NCBI RefSeq assembly: GCF_030296755.1 | Contig: NZ_AP027741.1 | Span: 1,364,001-1,428,000 of the forward strand | Direction: 5' to 3' | DNA: 64,000 nt | DNA from: Methylophaga marina | GTDB taxonomy: Bacteria > Pseudomonadota > Gammaproteobacteria > Nitrosococcales > Methylophagaceae | Part shown: in pieces, positions 29,734 through 39,568 of the stretch | Numbering within the stretch: the stretch's first letter is position 1 | Layout of the letters: every line of letters starts with the position of its first letter | Translations under genes and position numbers: made by a program | Notes under the pieces: generated by a model | The model's database searches: none | Told to the model about the DNA's origin: nothing | Seen by the model: the letters and a program-made list of their open reading frames with translations, nothing else

Positions 29734-30177
29734 TTAACTTTCGTCAAAGTATTGCTTCAATGCAGACTTAACAACAGACCTAGCTTCCTGACTATAACCA
29801 AATAAAACACCAGCAGCTAAAGTTGTTGCTAGAGACTTGCCTGGGTGTTTTTTGATCACATCAACCAGCACAGGGTCAGAAAATTTTTCCAAAAGTGCGG
29901 TTAACTCCTCAGTTTGTTGAGTATTGTACTCGCGCCCCTCTCTATTACGAGAGGGTGCTTTATCAGAAGTACGGTTCAGTACTTTTACAACGGCTAAAAT
30001 AATTAACGCCACCAGAAGGTACGCGATGGCTGTTAACAAAGCTGCTAGAGGCGTATCAAAATATGCCTGAAGAGCTATATAGCCAGCAATCCCGGCAAAA
30101 CCAATAGCAAATAATCCGAGAATGATTGCCAATGCAAACGCTAAGGTTGTTACTTGTATTCTTGAAAACAAACTCAT
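29734..30177 (-). CDS. YqjE/holin-X-like (DUF1469-type) membrane protein
   Basis: 147 residues with two adjacent membrane segments (about 10-38 and 43-65), a polar region, then a helical tail ending in a short hydrophobic patch (LATTLAAGVLFGY). Resembles putative holin-X/YqjE proteins, which in enterobacteria are encoded next to DUF883 proteins such as YqjD. The name holin is historical and no lytic function is implied. It follows the DUF883 gene by 33 bases on the same strand, and is probably co-transcribed with it. Confidence 0.75.
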   Translation of the reverse strand: MSLFSRIQVTTLAFALAIILGLFAIGFAGIAGYIALQAYFDTPLAALLTAIAYLLVALIILAVVKVLNRTSDKAPSRNREGREYNTQQTEELTALLEKFSDPVLVDVIKKHPGKSLATTLAAGVLFGYSQEARSVVKSALKQYFDES

Positions 30178-30210
30178 CGTAACCTTCTTATTTAGTTAGG
30201 GTGAATAGAG

Positions 30211-30483
30211 TTATTTTCTATCGAGCGCTTTACCAATCACCAAGCCAATACCAAAAGCAACGGCCATACTTGTATATGGGTGTGCTTCAACTTCGCCTTG
30301 TGCTCTAGCAATACTCTCTTTTGCCTGTTGTTGTGCCTGCTGTGCAGTCGCTTTGACTTTATCTTGTCCTTGTTGTGCATATTCTGTAGTTAGATTTTTT
30401 AAAGTACTGGTAACTTCGGCAAAATCTTTACGTAATGCATCTAACTGTTCTTGTAATTCTTGATTTGTCGTTTGTGTAGCCAT
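30211..30483 (-). CDS. ElaB/YqjD-like DUF883 protein
   Basis: 90 residues: a long amphipathic helix rich in Gln and Ala, then a C-terminal membrane segment with glycine (TSMAVAFGIGLVIGKAL) and a basic end. This is the layout of E. coli ElaB/YqjD/YgaM, tail-anchored inner-membrane proteins that bind ribosomes in stationary phase. It precedes the holin-X-like gene, matching the yqjD-yqjE order. Ribosome site GGAGAT before the ATG. Confidence 0.85.
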   Translation of the reverse strand: MATQTTNQELQEQLDALRKDFAEVTSTLKNLTTEYAQQGQDKVKATAQQAQQQAKESIARAQGEVEAHPYTSMAVAFGIGLVIGKALDRK

Positions 30484-30539
30484 TTTTATCTCCTATTGAT
30501 CTGTTATAAACGTATCTTCGAGACTATTATCCGTGGCAA

Positions 30540-30782
30540 CTATTTATCCATTGCATCTTCAGCTTCATCTGCTGAATCTTCAATAGCATCACCAGCGTCA
30601 TCTGCAGCATCGTCAATTGCATCTCCAGCATCTTCAACCGTGTTGTCGATTTTTTCACCCATTTCTTCTGCTGGACCATCGTTATCACAAGCTGAAAGCA
30701 TACCAACGCCTGCAAAAGCAAACATAATTAGAAATGCTTTACAGATCATTGAAAAAGACTTTGATTCACTCATTGATTTCAT
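30540..30782 (-). CDS. Acidic small lipoprotein
   Basis: 80 residues from the ATG at 30782 (GGAG eight bases upstream). A signal peptide with lipobox LSAC is followed by a very acidic region of repeated heptad-like units (EDAGDAIDDAADDAGDAIED), without aromatic residues. Likely an outer-membrane-attached helical rod or an osmotic/stress protein. Not identified further. It lies 56 bases upstream of the DUF883 gene on the same strand. Confidence 0.75.
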   Translation of the reverse strand: MKSMSESKSFSMICKAFLIMFAFAGVGMLSACDNDGPAEEMGEKIDNTVEDAGDAIDDAADDAGDAIEDSADEAEDAMDK

Positions 30783-31041
30783 ACATACATCTCCATTTAG
30801 AATTGGGCTGAATAAAAACATTATTCAACTAGACTGACAAACTTATTAATGCGTTTGTTCATCAATACTGACATTAAAAGAGCTTTCATAGCAAAAAGTA
30901 TTTATCGGAAATACTTATTGTTCGGCTCTTCTTAATCTAACCTATCGCTGATTAATGACTACTGCCTTAACCTATGTTAAAGACGAGGTAATCAAATACA
31001 CATATCGTATTCATTCCCATTCACTATAAAGGAAGATAGAT

Positions 31042-31206
31042 ATGTTAAGTTGGGCATTGACGTTTTTAATCATCGGTATCATTGCTGGTGCGCTTGGTTT
31101 AAGTGGTGTTGCTGGTACAGCGACCAACATTGCTTGGATTTTATTTGTTATTGGTTTAGTTCTCGCCCTCATTTTCTTCATTACTGGTAGACGTCCACCT
31201 ATGTAG
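31042..31206 (+). CDS. DUF1328 (YtjA-like) small membrane protein
   Basis: 54 residues, shorter than most ORF lists show. Two membrane segments: [18 protein letters not shown] and [18 protein letters not shown], with a GVAGTA linker, then GRRPPM. This is the DUF1328/YtjA pattern, often induced by stress. A ribosome site AAGGAAG precedes the ATG. It belongs to the local group of small envelope proteins. Confidence 0.87.
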   Translation: MLSWALTFLIIGIIAGALGLSGVAGTATNIAWILFVIGLVLALIFFITGRRPPM

Positions 31207-31299
31207 ACGTATATTCTCACGAAAAATATAGACATTCTTAATCGATGATGGCGTATTCAAGAAGGTCTCTTTTGAACTACATTATTTGAGCGAGTCTTC

Positions 31300-32052
31300 A
31301 TGGAATCTGTTATCAGCGATACAGAAAGTTGTATTGTTCGTCAGTTTGAAAAAATGGTCGAGTTGTCAGAGTCAGAAGTAAACCTTCTTGCCGCTCTAGA
31401 AAGAGATGCTCGTAAGTTTGGCTCTGGTGAACGTCTAGCGTTCGCTGGTGAATACAGTGATCGTTTTTACACCCTAAAATCTGGCTGGGCCTGTGCGATA
31501 AAGACCATGGCAGATGGCCAAAGGCAAATTCTGGATATCTTTTTGCCAGGTCAGATTATAGGATTAAGGGAAATTGGACTGAGTCATTCACTCACAGAGT
31601 TTAGGGCGCTGACACCAATAGAAGCCTGTCCATTCCCTAAACAAAGATTGACTGAGATTTTTGAAAAATCACCAAGATTAACCGATTTATTCTTTTTGAT
31701 CATGGCCAGAGAACAGGCCATGCTGATTGAGAGAATCGTCAATATAGGCAGACGAAACGCTGCTGAACGTCTTGCACATTTCATTGTTGAAATGAAAGTG
31801 AGATTACATCAGCGGGCATGTGAGTTTCACCTACCTATGAATCAGGCGATTATCGGTGATACCCTTGGTATTTCTTCAGTTCATGTAAGTCGTACGTTTA
31901 AACACTTACGTGATTTAGGTCTAATTGACAATAAAAATGGTCAAATAGAAATAAACGATTTAGACGGATTAATTGATCTATCTGGTTTTGATCGGAGTTA
32001 TCTTGATACGTATCCGGACTGGACCAGACTTAATAAACCCTCTCAACAATAA
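31300..32052 (+). CDS. Crp/Fnr-family transcriptional regulator
   Basis: 250 residues: N-terminal cyclic-nucleotide-binding-like barrel (about 20-140), a long dimer helix, and a C-terminal winged helix-turn-helix (IGDTLGISSVHVSRTFKHL). The barrel lacks the clustered cysteines of Fnr, so an iron-sulfur oxygen sensor is unlikely. The cAMP-binding residues are not clearly kept either. Placed between DUF1328 and the second entericidin-like gene (15 bases downstream), it is a candidate regulator of this stress cassette. Confidence 0.9.
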   Translation: MESVISDTESCIVRQFEKMVELSESEVNLLAALERDARKFGSGERLAFAGEYSDRFYTLKSGWACAIKTMADGQRQILDIFLPGQIIGLREIGLSHSLTEFRALTPIEACPFPKQRLTEIFEKSPRLTDLFFLIMAREQAMLIERIVNIGRRNAAERLAHFIVEMKVRLHQRACEFHLPMNQAIIGDTLGISSVHVSRTFKHLRDLGLIDNKNGQIEINDLDGLIDLSGFDRSYLDTYPDWTRLNKPSQQ

Positions 32053-32067
32053 TTGGAGGAGCAAATT

Positions 32068-32208
32068 ATGAAACTTACTACCTTATTAATTCCATTATCT
32101 TTGGCACTTTTCTTATCCGCTTGTAACACGATGGAAGGTGTTGGCAAGGATGTTGAATCAGCAGGCGATGCGATTGAAGATTCCGCCTCTGAAAATAAAA
32201 ACTATTAA
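32068..32208 (+). CDS. Entericidin-like small lipoprotein (second copy)
   Basis: 46 residues with lipobox LSAC and NTMEGVGKDVESAGDAIEDSASENKNY, a paralogue of the gene at 29539 with the same length and nearly the same mature pattern. Ribosome site TGGAGGA. It starts 15 bases after the Crp/Fnr gene and ends before a strong terminator, so the two share a transcript. Confidence 0.88.
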   Translation: MKLTTLLIPLSLALFLSACNTMEGVGKDVESAGDAIEDSASENKNY

Positions 32209-32227
32209 AACCTACCGGTTTACTCTC

Positions 32228-32251
32228 AGCCCCTTAATTGGGGCTTTTTTT
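32228..32251 (+). terminator. Rho-independent terminator after the second entericidin-like gene
   Basis: AGCCCC and GGGGCT around TTAATT, followed by seven T. Confidence 0.9.
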
Positions 32252-32280
32252 ACAAAAAAAGCTAGGTATATACCTAGCTT
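32252..32280 (-). terminator. Palindromic terminator, minus strand
   Basis: A perfect 22-base palindrome (32259-32280, AAGCTAGGTA core) with a T7 tract on the minus strand. It would end the pdxH transcript 130 bases after its stop, back to back with the previous terminator. Confidence 0.6.
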
Positions 32281-32410
32281 AATCAATTAGAAGGAGCAAT
32301 AATTGTGAGAACTGAAACCCATCACCTCACAATAAGTGTAGCGTCGTACAGATAAAAAAATTGAATATAAAGACACTAAATTATGAGCAAGATCACATTT
32401 TCTATCAGTT

Positions 32411-33058
32411 TTATGGCGCCAATCGTTGTTTTATCCATTGACCATCTGTTTTTAAGCTATAAGCAATGCGATCATGTAGCCTACTAGATCGTCCCTGCCA
32501 GAACTCCCAATACTGAGGCATGAGTCTATACCCTCCCCATGACTCAGGTCTTGGCGGTGTTAGTCCAAACTTCAATGCGTATTTCGCGGCGTCTTCAACA
32601 ATCACTTTCCGACTTTTAATAACTTGGCTTTGTGGTGATGCCCAAGCACCGATACGGTGGGTTAATGGCCTCGAAGTATAATACTCATCTGACAATGATG
32701 TAGTGAGTTTCTCAACTTTCCCTTCAATTCGGATAACACGCTCTAACTCTGGCCAAAAGAATTGTACTGAGGCGTAAGGATTAACATCTAGATTTTGCCC
32801 TTTTCTACTTTGGTAATTAGTAAACCAGACAATGCCATCTTCATCGAACCCTTTTATCAAGACAGGTCTAGTTGATGGTCTACCCTGTTCATCTGCTGTG
32901 GCTAAGGTCATTGCATTAGCTTCACACACACCTTTTTCCAGCGCGTCTGATAACCACAGCTTAAACTGTTCAAGTGGTGATGCTGCACTCATACTCTCGT
33001 CAAGAGAGTCTTTTTCGTAGCTTCTTCTTAAACCAGACAAATCCAGATCATCACTCAT
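32411..33058 (-). CDS. pdxH: Pyridoxamine 5'-phosphate oxidase
   Basis: 215 residues, the usual size. Conserved FMN/PLP motifs are visible: [33 protein letters not shown] and the C-terminal [19 protein letters not shown], with RSSRLHDR near the end. It oxidises pyridoxine or pyridoxamine phosphate to pyridoxal phosphate in the cytoplasm. Single gene, with no related genes beside it. Confidence 0.97.
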   Translation of the reverse strand: MSDDLDLSGLRRSYEKDSLDESMSAASPLEQFKLWLSDALEKGVCEANAMTLATADEQGRPSTRPVLIKGFDEDGIVWFTNYQSRKGQNLDVNPYASVQFFWPELERVIRIEGKVEKLTTSLSDEYYTSRPLTHRIGAWASPQSQVIKSRKVIVEDAAKYALKFGLTPPRPESWGGYRLMPQYWEFWQGRSSRLHDRIAYSLKTDGQWIKQRLAP

Positions 33059-33180
33059 AACTACTCACATATTAATCAATTAATAACACCATGCCTGTCG
33101 TATTTTTTTATCACAACAGGGATATGCTGATGCTATGACTATAATCAATCTTTTGTGAATTATTTATCAATGTCAGGCAT

Positions 33181-33216
33181 AAAAAAAGCCTTGGCAGAAC
33201 TTAATACCAAGGCTTT
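33181..33216 (-). terminator. Terminator after rpoD / tRNA
   Basis: A 10-bp stem (AAAGCCTTGG, 33185-33194, with 33207-33216) and a T7 tract on the minus strand, just after the tRNA 3' end. Confidence 0.85.
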
Positions 33217-33224
33217 GATTGTAT

Positions 33225-33301
33225 TGGTGGGCCCACTAGGACTTGAACCTAGGACCAATGGATTATGAGTCCACTGCTCTAACCAACTGAGCTATAGGCC
33301 C
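33225..33301 (-). tRNA. tRNA-Ile2 with CAU anticodon (possibly elongator Met)
   Basis: A 77-base cloverleaf with encoded CCA. The acceptor stem pairs GGGCCTA with TGGGCCC, the T arm is CTAGG-TTCAAGT-CCTAG, and the anticodon loop is CTCATAA (anticodon CAT). CAT tRNAs can be Met, initiator, or Ile2, whose C34 becomes lysidine and reads AUA. The TTGGTC variable region and TTCAAGTC T loop resemble known Ile2 tRNAs more than elongator Met. It begins 11 bases after the rpoD stop on the same strand, so it is probably cut from the rpoD transcript. Confidence 0.9.
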
Positions 33302-33312
33302 TTTTGACTAGC

Positions 33313-35157
33313 TTACGAACCTTCTGAATCTAGGAAGCTTCGTAATTGATCAGAACGTGAAGGATGGCGCAGTTTACGTAATGCTTTCGCTTCAATCTGA
33401 CGTATACGTTCACGTGTGACGTCAAATTGTTTGCCTACTTCTTCAAGCGTATGATCGGTATTCATATCGATACCAAAACGCATACGTAAAACTTTTGCTT
33501 CTCTCTCTGTCAGGCCGTTTAATACGCCTTGAGTCGCTTCACGCAAGCCTTCTATTATCGCAGAATCTGAAGGTGAAATCACGTTCACATCTTCAACAAA
33601 ATCACCTAAATGTGAATCTTCATCATCACCGATCGGTGTTTCCATCGAAATTGGCTCTTTAGATATCTTCAGTACTTTACGTACTTTATCTTCAGGCATA
33701 TCGACACGTTCAGCTAACTCATCCGGTGTCGGCTCACGCCCCATCTCTTGTAGCATTTGGCGGGCAACACGGTTCAGTTTATTGATTGTCTCAATCATAT
33801 GCACAGGAATACGAATAGTGCGTGCCTGGTCGGCAATTGAGCGGGTGATCGCCTGACGGATCCACCAGGTTGCATAGGTTGAGAACTTATAACCACGTTG
33901 ATATTCAAATTTATCAACGGCTTTCATCAAGCCAATATTACCTTCCTGAATCAAGTCCAAGAACTGCAAGCCACGGTTTGTATATTTTTTCGCAATAGAA
34001 ATAACCAGACGTAAGTTCGCCTCAACCATTTCTTTTTTCGCGCGGCGGGCTTTAGCCTCTGCAATCGACATTTGGCGTGAAATTTCTTTTATTTCAGAAA
34101 TTGACATGCCACGACTTTCTGCAATCTCAGCTAAAACTGATTGTGCAGCAATGATTTCGTCGTGATGCTTCTTAATGGTAGAAGAGTAATGTTTTTTGGC
34201 TCTGATATGCTTATCAGCCCAGTTAACATTGCTCTCATTACCTTGAAATGAATCAATAAAATCACGGCGATTCATGCGAGCTTGCTCTACTACGATATCC
34301 ATAATAATTCTTTCTTGATTACGGATTTCGTTGACCGTATCGCTCATTAAGACATTGAGATAAGCCAATGTTTTTGGAGTGAGTTTAAACTCCATAAATT
34401 GAGCACTTGCCTGTTCGCGTAACGTCTCAGCTTCTTTATCTTCAGCTTTCAGATAGGCATTAAAGCTGTCTTTTAATGCTTCAAACCGAACCCGCGCTTC
34501 TTCAGGATCGATTTCACCTGAATCATCATCATCACTGACGTTGTCTACGCTATCGTCATCATCGTCATCATCTGAATCGCTGTCAGAATCATCATCTGAG
34601 TCGTCATCTGTATCGCTGAGATCATCCTGCTCTTCTACCAGCTCTTCTGCTGAAACAAAGCCTTTTATTAGCTCATTCAGACGCATTTCCCCTGCTTCTA
34701 CAGCGTCATACAGCTCTAAAAATGATGAAATACATGCAGGATATGTTGATAGCATCATCAGGCTTTCACGCAAGCCCGCTTCAATGCGTTTGGCAATGAC
34801 AATTTCGCCTTCGCGTGTCAGAAGTTCGACCGAGCCCATTTCACGCATATACATACGCACTGGATCAGTAGTTCGACCAAATTCGCCATCAGAGCTTGCT
34901 AGGACAGCAGCAGCTTCTTCATCGGAGACTTCGTCGTTCGACGAAACCGCTTCAGCAAGACGCTCCATTTCATCGGTATCCATGCCATCTTCGTGGACCA
35001 TAATACCGAGGTCACTAAACATGCTGACAATATCTTCGACCTGATCAGCATCTACCAAATCTTCCGGAAGATGATCATTAATCTCACCATAGGTGAGATA
35101 ACCACGTTCTTTACCTAAGGCGATCAGTTCCTTAACGCGTGATTGTTGATCTTTCAT
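33313..35157 (-). CDS. rpoD: RNA polymerase primary sigma factor RpoD
   Basis: 614 residues. Region 1.1 at the N-terminus, region 1.2 ([15 protein letters not shown]), the non-conserved region, region 2 ([23 protein letters not shown] and [11 protein letters not shown]), region 3, and region 4 with the -35-binding helix ([13 protein letters not shown] and [19 protein letters not shown]). Between about 185 and 220 is an unusually acidic, Asp/Ser-rich stretch. It is the end of the rpsU-yqeY-dnaG-rpoD macromolecular synthesis operon. Confidence 0.98.
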   Translation of the reverse strand: MKDQQSRVKELIALGKERGYLTYGEINDHLPEDLVDADQVEDIVSMFSDLGIMVHEDGMDTDEMERLAEAVSSNDEVSDEEAAAVLASSDGEFGRTTDPVRMYMREMGSVELLTREGEIVIAKRIEAGLRESLMMLSTYPACISSFLELYDAVEAGEMRLNELIKGFVSAEELVEEQDDLSDTDDDSDDDSDSDSDDDDDDDSVDNVSDDDDSGEIDPEEARVRFEALKDSFNAYLKAEDKEAETLREQASAQFMEFKLTPKTLAYLNVLMSDTVNEIRNQERIIMDIVVEQARMNRRDFIDSFQGNESNVNWADKHIRAKKHYSSTIKKHHDEIIAAQSVLAEIAESRGMSISEIKEISRQMSIAEAKARRAKKEMVEANLRLVISIAKKYTNRGLQFLDLIQEGNIGLMKAVDKFEYQRGYKFSTYATWWIRQAITRSIADQARTIRIPVHMIETINKLNRVARQMLQEMGREPTPDELAERVDMPEDKVRKVLKISKEPISMETPIGDDEDSHLGDFVEDVNVISPSDSAIIEGLREATQGVLNGLTEREAKVLRMRFGIDMNTDHTLEEVGKQFDVTRERIRQIEAKALRKLRHPSRSDQLRSFLDSEGS

Positions 35158-35246
35158 GCAGCCCCTTTAACCCTGTGACGCTTATAGACGTGAACACTTC
35201 ATTATACTGAAATGACAAATTTATTGCATCAAATTAACATAAACAT

Positions 35247-36967
35247 TTATTTCTGCGATAACCGTAACTCAGCTTTTTCTGCTTCGGTTAACTCACTGAG
35301 CGGTTTTGACTCGAGATAAATTCGTCGTTGTTCCTTAGCTTGTTTTTGTAGTTGCGAAAATATACCGAGCAACTCGTGTTTGAGCTCATCAGCTGACAAA
35401 CTCAAACTTTGCAGCGCTAACTTCTCAAGATGCGCACCATTTTCCCTGTCGCGCCAACGTTCTAGAAGTGCCGCAGTAGTAAGATGGGGATACTGATGAA
35501 GAGTTTCAAGCAATTCTTTAAGAATATTCACACCTGGTAACTGAAGAGAACTAATCGATGCTGTGTCATCAATCTCTCTCGCCAATATGGGATATTGCAG
35601 AAGAATGCTAATAGCTAGCCTTAATGGCGTCATGGTCGCTAATGTTTGCTTCTTTGGTGCTCTCTGCAGTCTCGATGCGGGCTTCTCTATATGCCTGTTT
35701 AATGTAGCGATATTAGTTTGGCTTAACTCCGCTAAACGTTGTTCTAACATATCCCTATAGACCCCCGCTGGAACATGTTTCAGGTATGGCTTGGTGATTT
35801 CTACCAGACGAGCGCGTCCATCCATTGAACTGAGGTCAACCTTCTCGGTTAACCATGTGAAGAAAAAATCTGAATAATTTTGGGCATGTAGCACTTCTGA
35901 CTCGAATGCCTCTGCACCATGCCTTCGCACCATACTATCGGGGTCTTCACCATCGGGCAAAAACATAAACTTCAGTTGCTGATTACCACCCAACATAGGT
36001 AATGCATTTTCCGCTGCTCGCCAGGCAGCTTCTCTACCTGCACGATCGCCATCGAAGCAAAAAACCACCTCCGGACTGGCCCTTAATAATTGTTTTAAAT
36101 GATCTGGTGTGGTTGAAGTACCCAGTGTGGCAACTGCATTTGTAATACCATGTTCGGCCAAAGCAATAACATCCATATAACCTTCAACAATGAGTACTCG
36201 TTCAAGTTTACGGTTCTGTTTTTTTGCCTGATAGAGGCCGTACAGTTCTGTTCCTTTATGAAAAATCGGTGTTTCAGGCGAGTTAAGGTATTTTGGTGTT
36301 GAATCGTCTAATACTCGACCGCCAAAACCAATAACTCGGCCTCTGCGATCACGAATTGGAAACATAAGACGATGTCGAAAGCGATCGTAGGTCCGTCCAG
36401 TATCATTTTTGATCAACAAACCGGCATCCAGAAGCTGTTTAACTTGTGCTTGAGAAGAACCAAAGGTTTTTAAAACATTATCCCAACCATCTGGCGCCAT
36501 ACCGATGCCAAACATTTCAACTGTTTTTTTAGATAACCCTCGAGTCTTTAAATAATCCACAAAAAGCTGTCTGTCGGGGTGAGTTTGTAACTGATGGACG
36601 TAAAATTGGCTGACTTTATCCATCAAGTCATAGAGGTTTTTCTGTTGCGGAGATTGCGAGACATTTTGTGTGGTCGGCACAGTCATCCCCACATGATCAG
36701 CTAGTTCCTGAATAGCTTCAGGAAAACTAAGTTGATCGTATTCCATGAGGAATCCTATTGCTGTGCCATGTGCACCACAGCCAAAGCAATGATAAAACTG
36801 CTTTTCCGGACTAACTGTAAACGAAGGAGTTTTTTCATTATGAAAAGGACAGCAGGCATGCAAATTCTTGCCTGCTTTTTCAAAGCAACCCGGGCATCTA
36901 TGATATCTACGATATCAACCCGGGCTAGCAGTTCATCAATGAATTGTGGGGGTATTTGACCAGCCAT
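35247..36967 (-). CDS. dnaG: DNA primase (frameshifted)
   Basis: About 573 residues after repair. Order: zinc-binding domain (CCPFHNEKTPSF then HCFGCG), TOPRIM core (VEGYMDVIALAE, FDGDRAG), and a C-terminal helicase-binding helical region. The raw frame breaks in a run of five T (36876-36880, A on the coding strand); adding one base gives LKKAGKNLHACCPFH and joins the two parts. An essential gene, so the break is almost certainly not real. It makes primers at the replication fork, and lies between yqeY and rpoD. Confidence 0.95.
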
Positions 36968-37037
36968 ATCTGGTATTATGGCTGAATTTTATTGAAAATA
37001 TTAACCATATCTTATGAGATACGGCAGCGTTGCTGTT

Positions 37038-37499
37038 TTAATTGCTTAACGCTGATTTTACTTTTCCACTAACTGCGGCCATATCAGCACGGCCTTGAAT
37101 TTTTGGTCGCAACACATTCATGACTGCGCCCATGTCTTTAATACTGCTTGCATCAGCTTCTTCAATGGCTGTTTGGATTTCTTGAGCAACCTCTTCTTCA
37201 GATAGCTGCTCAGGCATGAACTCTTCAATAACGGCAAGTTCAGCTTTTTCGATATCCGCCAAATCTGCACGAGAGGCATTTTCATACTGTTCTAATGCTT
37301 CACGACGTTGTTTGCTCATCTTTGTCAGGATGACAACAATATCGTCATCAGAAAGGTCAACCCGGTTATCTACTTCAACTTGCTTAATCGCTGCTGAAAT
37401 TTGACGAAGCACGGCAAGACGTTCTTTGTCTTTCGCACGCATAGCGTCTTTTATGCTGTCTTGAATAGTAACTTTTAACGGGCTGGCTTCTGCAGGCAT
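37038..37499 (-). CDS. GatB/YqeY domain protein
   Basis: 153 residues of the YqeY family: LKVTIQDSIKDAMRAKDKER at the start and a helical tail (IQGRADMAAVSGKVKSAL) resembling the tRNA-binding tail of GatB. Its function is unclear; a link to tRNA or glutamine metabolism is only suggested by homology. Regularly found between rpsU and dnaG, as here. Confidence 0.93.
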   Translation of the reverse strand: MPAEASPLKVTIQDSIKDAMRAKDKERLAVLRQISAAIKQVEVDNRVDLSDDDIVVILTKMSKQRREALEQYENASRADLADIEKAELAVIEEFMPEQLSEEEVAQEIQTAIEEADASSIKDMGAVMNVLRPKIQGRADMAAVSGKVKSALSN

Positions 37500-37528
37500 G
37501 GTATTGGACTTGTCTCTGAATAACGATT

Positions 37529-37744
37529 TTAGTAAAGACGGATACGGCTTGCGTTTTCGCGAGACAGTTTCTTCTGGTGACGTTTTACGGCTGCTGCTGC
37601 GGCACGTTTACGTACAGTTGTTGGTTTTTCATAAGCTTCACGAGCACGGGCTTCGGCAACAGTGCCAGCTTTTTCACATGCACGTTTAAAACGACGTAGA
37701 GCGACGTCAAATGGTTCGTTCTCTTTAACTCTTACTGCAGGCAT
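37529..37744 (-). CDS. rpsU: 30S ribosomal protein S21
   Basis: 71 residues: [26 protein letters not shown] and a basic C-terminal tail ([14 protein letters not shown]), the full S21 pattern. First gene of the macromolecular synthesis operon, 29 bases before yqeY, with a promoter-like sequence upstream. Confidence 0.97.
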   Translation of the reverse strand: MPAVRVKENEPFDVALRRFKRACEKAGTVAEARAREAYEKPTTVRKRAAAAAVKRHQKKLSRENASRIRLY

Positions 37745-37784
37745 TCAAAAAACTCCCTAAACAATTCTTGTATGGAAACCCCTA

Positions 37785-37812
37785 ATTGTACGAAATATTT
37801 ACCGGAAAGCAA
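37785..37812 (-). promoter_or_regulatory. Likely sigma-70 promoter for rpsU
   Basis: On the minus strand, TTGCTT (-35, 37807-37812) and TACAAT (-10, 37785-37790) are spaced 16 bases, about 40 bases before the rpsU start codon. Confidence 0.55.
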
Positions 37813-37884
37813 ACAGTTAAATCACTTTATTTATAAAAAAGGGCATAATAGTCACGTTTACTCACAATATAGTTTAGGTAAAAA

Positions 37885-38892
37885 ATGCGTGTTTTAGGTA
37901 TTGAATCTTCCTGTGACGAGACAGGTATCGCCATTTACGACACTGAAAAAGGTTTATTAGCTCATCGCTTATTTAGCCAAATAGCTATGCATGCCGAATA
38001 TGGTGGTGTCGTCCCAGAGCTGGCTTCGAGAGATCATATTCGTAAAACCTTACCTTTAATCGAAGAAGTATTATCCGAGGCAGGATTATCCAGAAGTGAT
38101 ATTGATGGCATTGCATACACGGCTGGACCAGGTTTAGCTGGTGCATTACTGGTTGGCGCCGCGATAGGTCGCAGCCTTGCCTGGGCTCTCAATATTCCTG
38201 CCTTAGCGATAAATCACATGGAAGGGCATTTATTATCTCCTTTACTCGAAACACCATCTCCAGCCTTTCCTTTTGTCTCATTACTCGTGTCAGGTGGTCA
38301 TACTTTGCTAGTGGATGTAAAAGGGGTTGGCCAATACGAGCTACTGGGTGAATCCATTGACGATGCCGTTGGCGAGGCTTTTGATAAAACAGCCAAACTA
38401 CTTGGGATGGATTATCCTGGTGGCCCCTATCTGGCTGCCAAGGCCGAACAAGGTATTGCCGATCGCTTTGTTTTTCCTCGTCCGATGACCAATCGACCTG
38501 GCCTCGATTTTAGCTTCAGTGGCTTAAAAACATTTGCTATGAATACCTGGCTGGACACAAAACAAACGGAACAGGATAAAGCGGATATTGCTTTAGCTTT
38601 TCAGACAGCTGTTGTCGAAACCCTCGCTATCAAATGTAAAAGAGCCCTCAAACAAACAGGGCATAAACGTTTAGTGGTGGCCGGAGGCGTGAGTGCCAAT
38701 AAAGCGCTTCGTCATAAACTAGACTCGATGAAGGGCGTTGAAGTGTTTTATCCGCGACAAGCATTTTGCAGTGATAATGGCGCTATGATTGCTTTTGCAG
38801 GCGCCATGCGCCATGAGGCAATGAAATATCAAGATGTGCCAAGTTTTACTGTCAGACCTCGCTGGCCGCTGAATGAACTCAGCCCACCATAA
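37885..38892 (+). CDS. tsaD: tRNA N6-threonylcarbamoyladenosine transferase TsaD
   Basis: 335 residues. ASKHA-fold motifs: [15 protein letters not shown] at the start, the metal-binding [20 protein letters not shown], and [12 protein letters not shown]. It transfers threonylcarbamoyl to A37 of ANN-reading tRNAs, together with TsaB and TsaE. Divergent to rpsU, the common gammaproteobacterial arrangement. Essential in most bacteria. Confidence 0.97.
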   Translation: MRVLGIESSCDETGIAIYDTEKGLLAHRLFSQIAMHAEYGGVVPELASRDHIRKTLPLIEEVLSEAGLSRSDIDGIAYTAGPGLAGALLVGAAIGRSLAWALNIPALAINHMEGHLLSPLLETPSPAFPFVSLLVSGGHTLLVDVKGVGQYELLGESIDDAVGEAFDKTAKLLGMDYPGGPYLAAKAEQGIADRFVFPRPMTNRPGLDFSFSGLKTFAMNTWLDTKQTEQDKADIALAFQTAVVETLAIKCKRALKQTGHKRLVVAGGVSANKALRHKLDSMKGVEVFYPRQAFCSDNGAMIAFAGAMRHEAMKYQDVPSFTVRPRWPLNELSPP

Positions 38893-38893
38893 A

Positions 38894-39489
38894 CTAACCA
38901 GATTTAGATTCTTCTTTAGCGAGCAAACGGCGTATATTGCCATGATGTCGGGCAATCAATAGCAGTGCTGTCAGCAAGATAATCCAACGTGCATTAACAC
39001 TGTCAATCAGCCACAAGCTGTAGACGGGTGTTAAGCCAGCAGCCACGAGGGCAGATAGCGATGATATTCGTGTCGCAGCAAAGATAATTAACCACGTCGC
39101 TAAGCCTGCAGCAGCCAGAGCAGGGGACAAAGCAATAAAACCGCCCAACGCTGTCGCGACTCCCTTACCCCCTTAAACTCAAAGAAAACGGGGAATAAAT
39201 GTCCTAAAAAGGCTGCGAATGCCGTACCCGCTACCCATACCATTTCAAGACCGACTGCATGTGCCACTGCAACAGGAATGACACCTTTTAGAACATCAAA
39301 CAGCAATACGGTAGCGGCAAGCTTCTTTCCTCCAAAACGCAGCACATTAGTGGCTCCAGGGTTGCCAGATCCCTGCGTTCTCGGGTCAGGTAAGCCTGCC
39401 AGTTTACAGAGAATGATGGCACTGGATAATGAACCAAAAAGATAAGCGACCACCAATAAGATGACGGGTAAGGTATAAGTCTCAAGCAT
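38894..39489 (-). CDS. plsY: Acyl-phosphate:glycerol-3-phosphate acyltransferase PlsY (frameshifted)
   Basis: About 198 residues after repair; five membrane segments. Motifs: [17 protein letters not shown], then [14 protein letters not shown] restored by adding one base to the five-C run at 39168-39172 (G on the coding strand), and a final transmembrane region with [11 protein letters not shown]. It uses acyl phosphate to make lysophosphatidic acid, the first step of phospholipid synthesis. The raw frame stops at 39100. Divergent from folB. Confidence 0.93.
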
Positions 39490-39568
39490 GATATGATGCT
39501 ACCTTTTAAAAACGTTGCGACATTATAGGTCGCGAATCAGTGATTGCCACCCTTTAACAGATCGAGAT

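Noticed and set aside
29734..30483. Holin-like gene as a sign of prophage
   Set aside because: It is the YqjE/holin-X type beside a DUF883 gene, a normal chromosomal pair; there are no other phage genes.
29539..32208. Entericidin pair as a toxin-antitoxin system
   Set aside because: Entericidin A/B antidote-toxin pairs lie adjacent; here the two copies are nearly identical, 2.4 kb apart and both look like the B type, so an antidote role is not supported.
34541..35044. Long serine-rich ORF on the plus strand
   Set aside because: It is the antisense of the acidic Asp-coding stretch of rpoD (GAT/GAC codons read as TCA/GTC); no ribosome site, no family resemblance.
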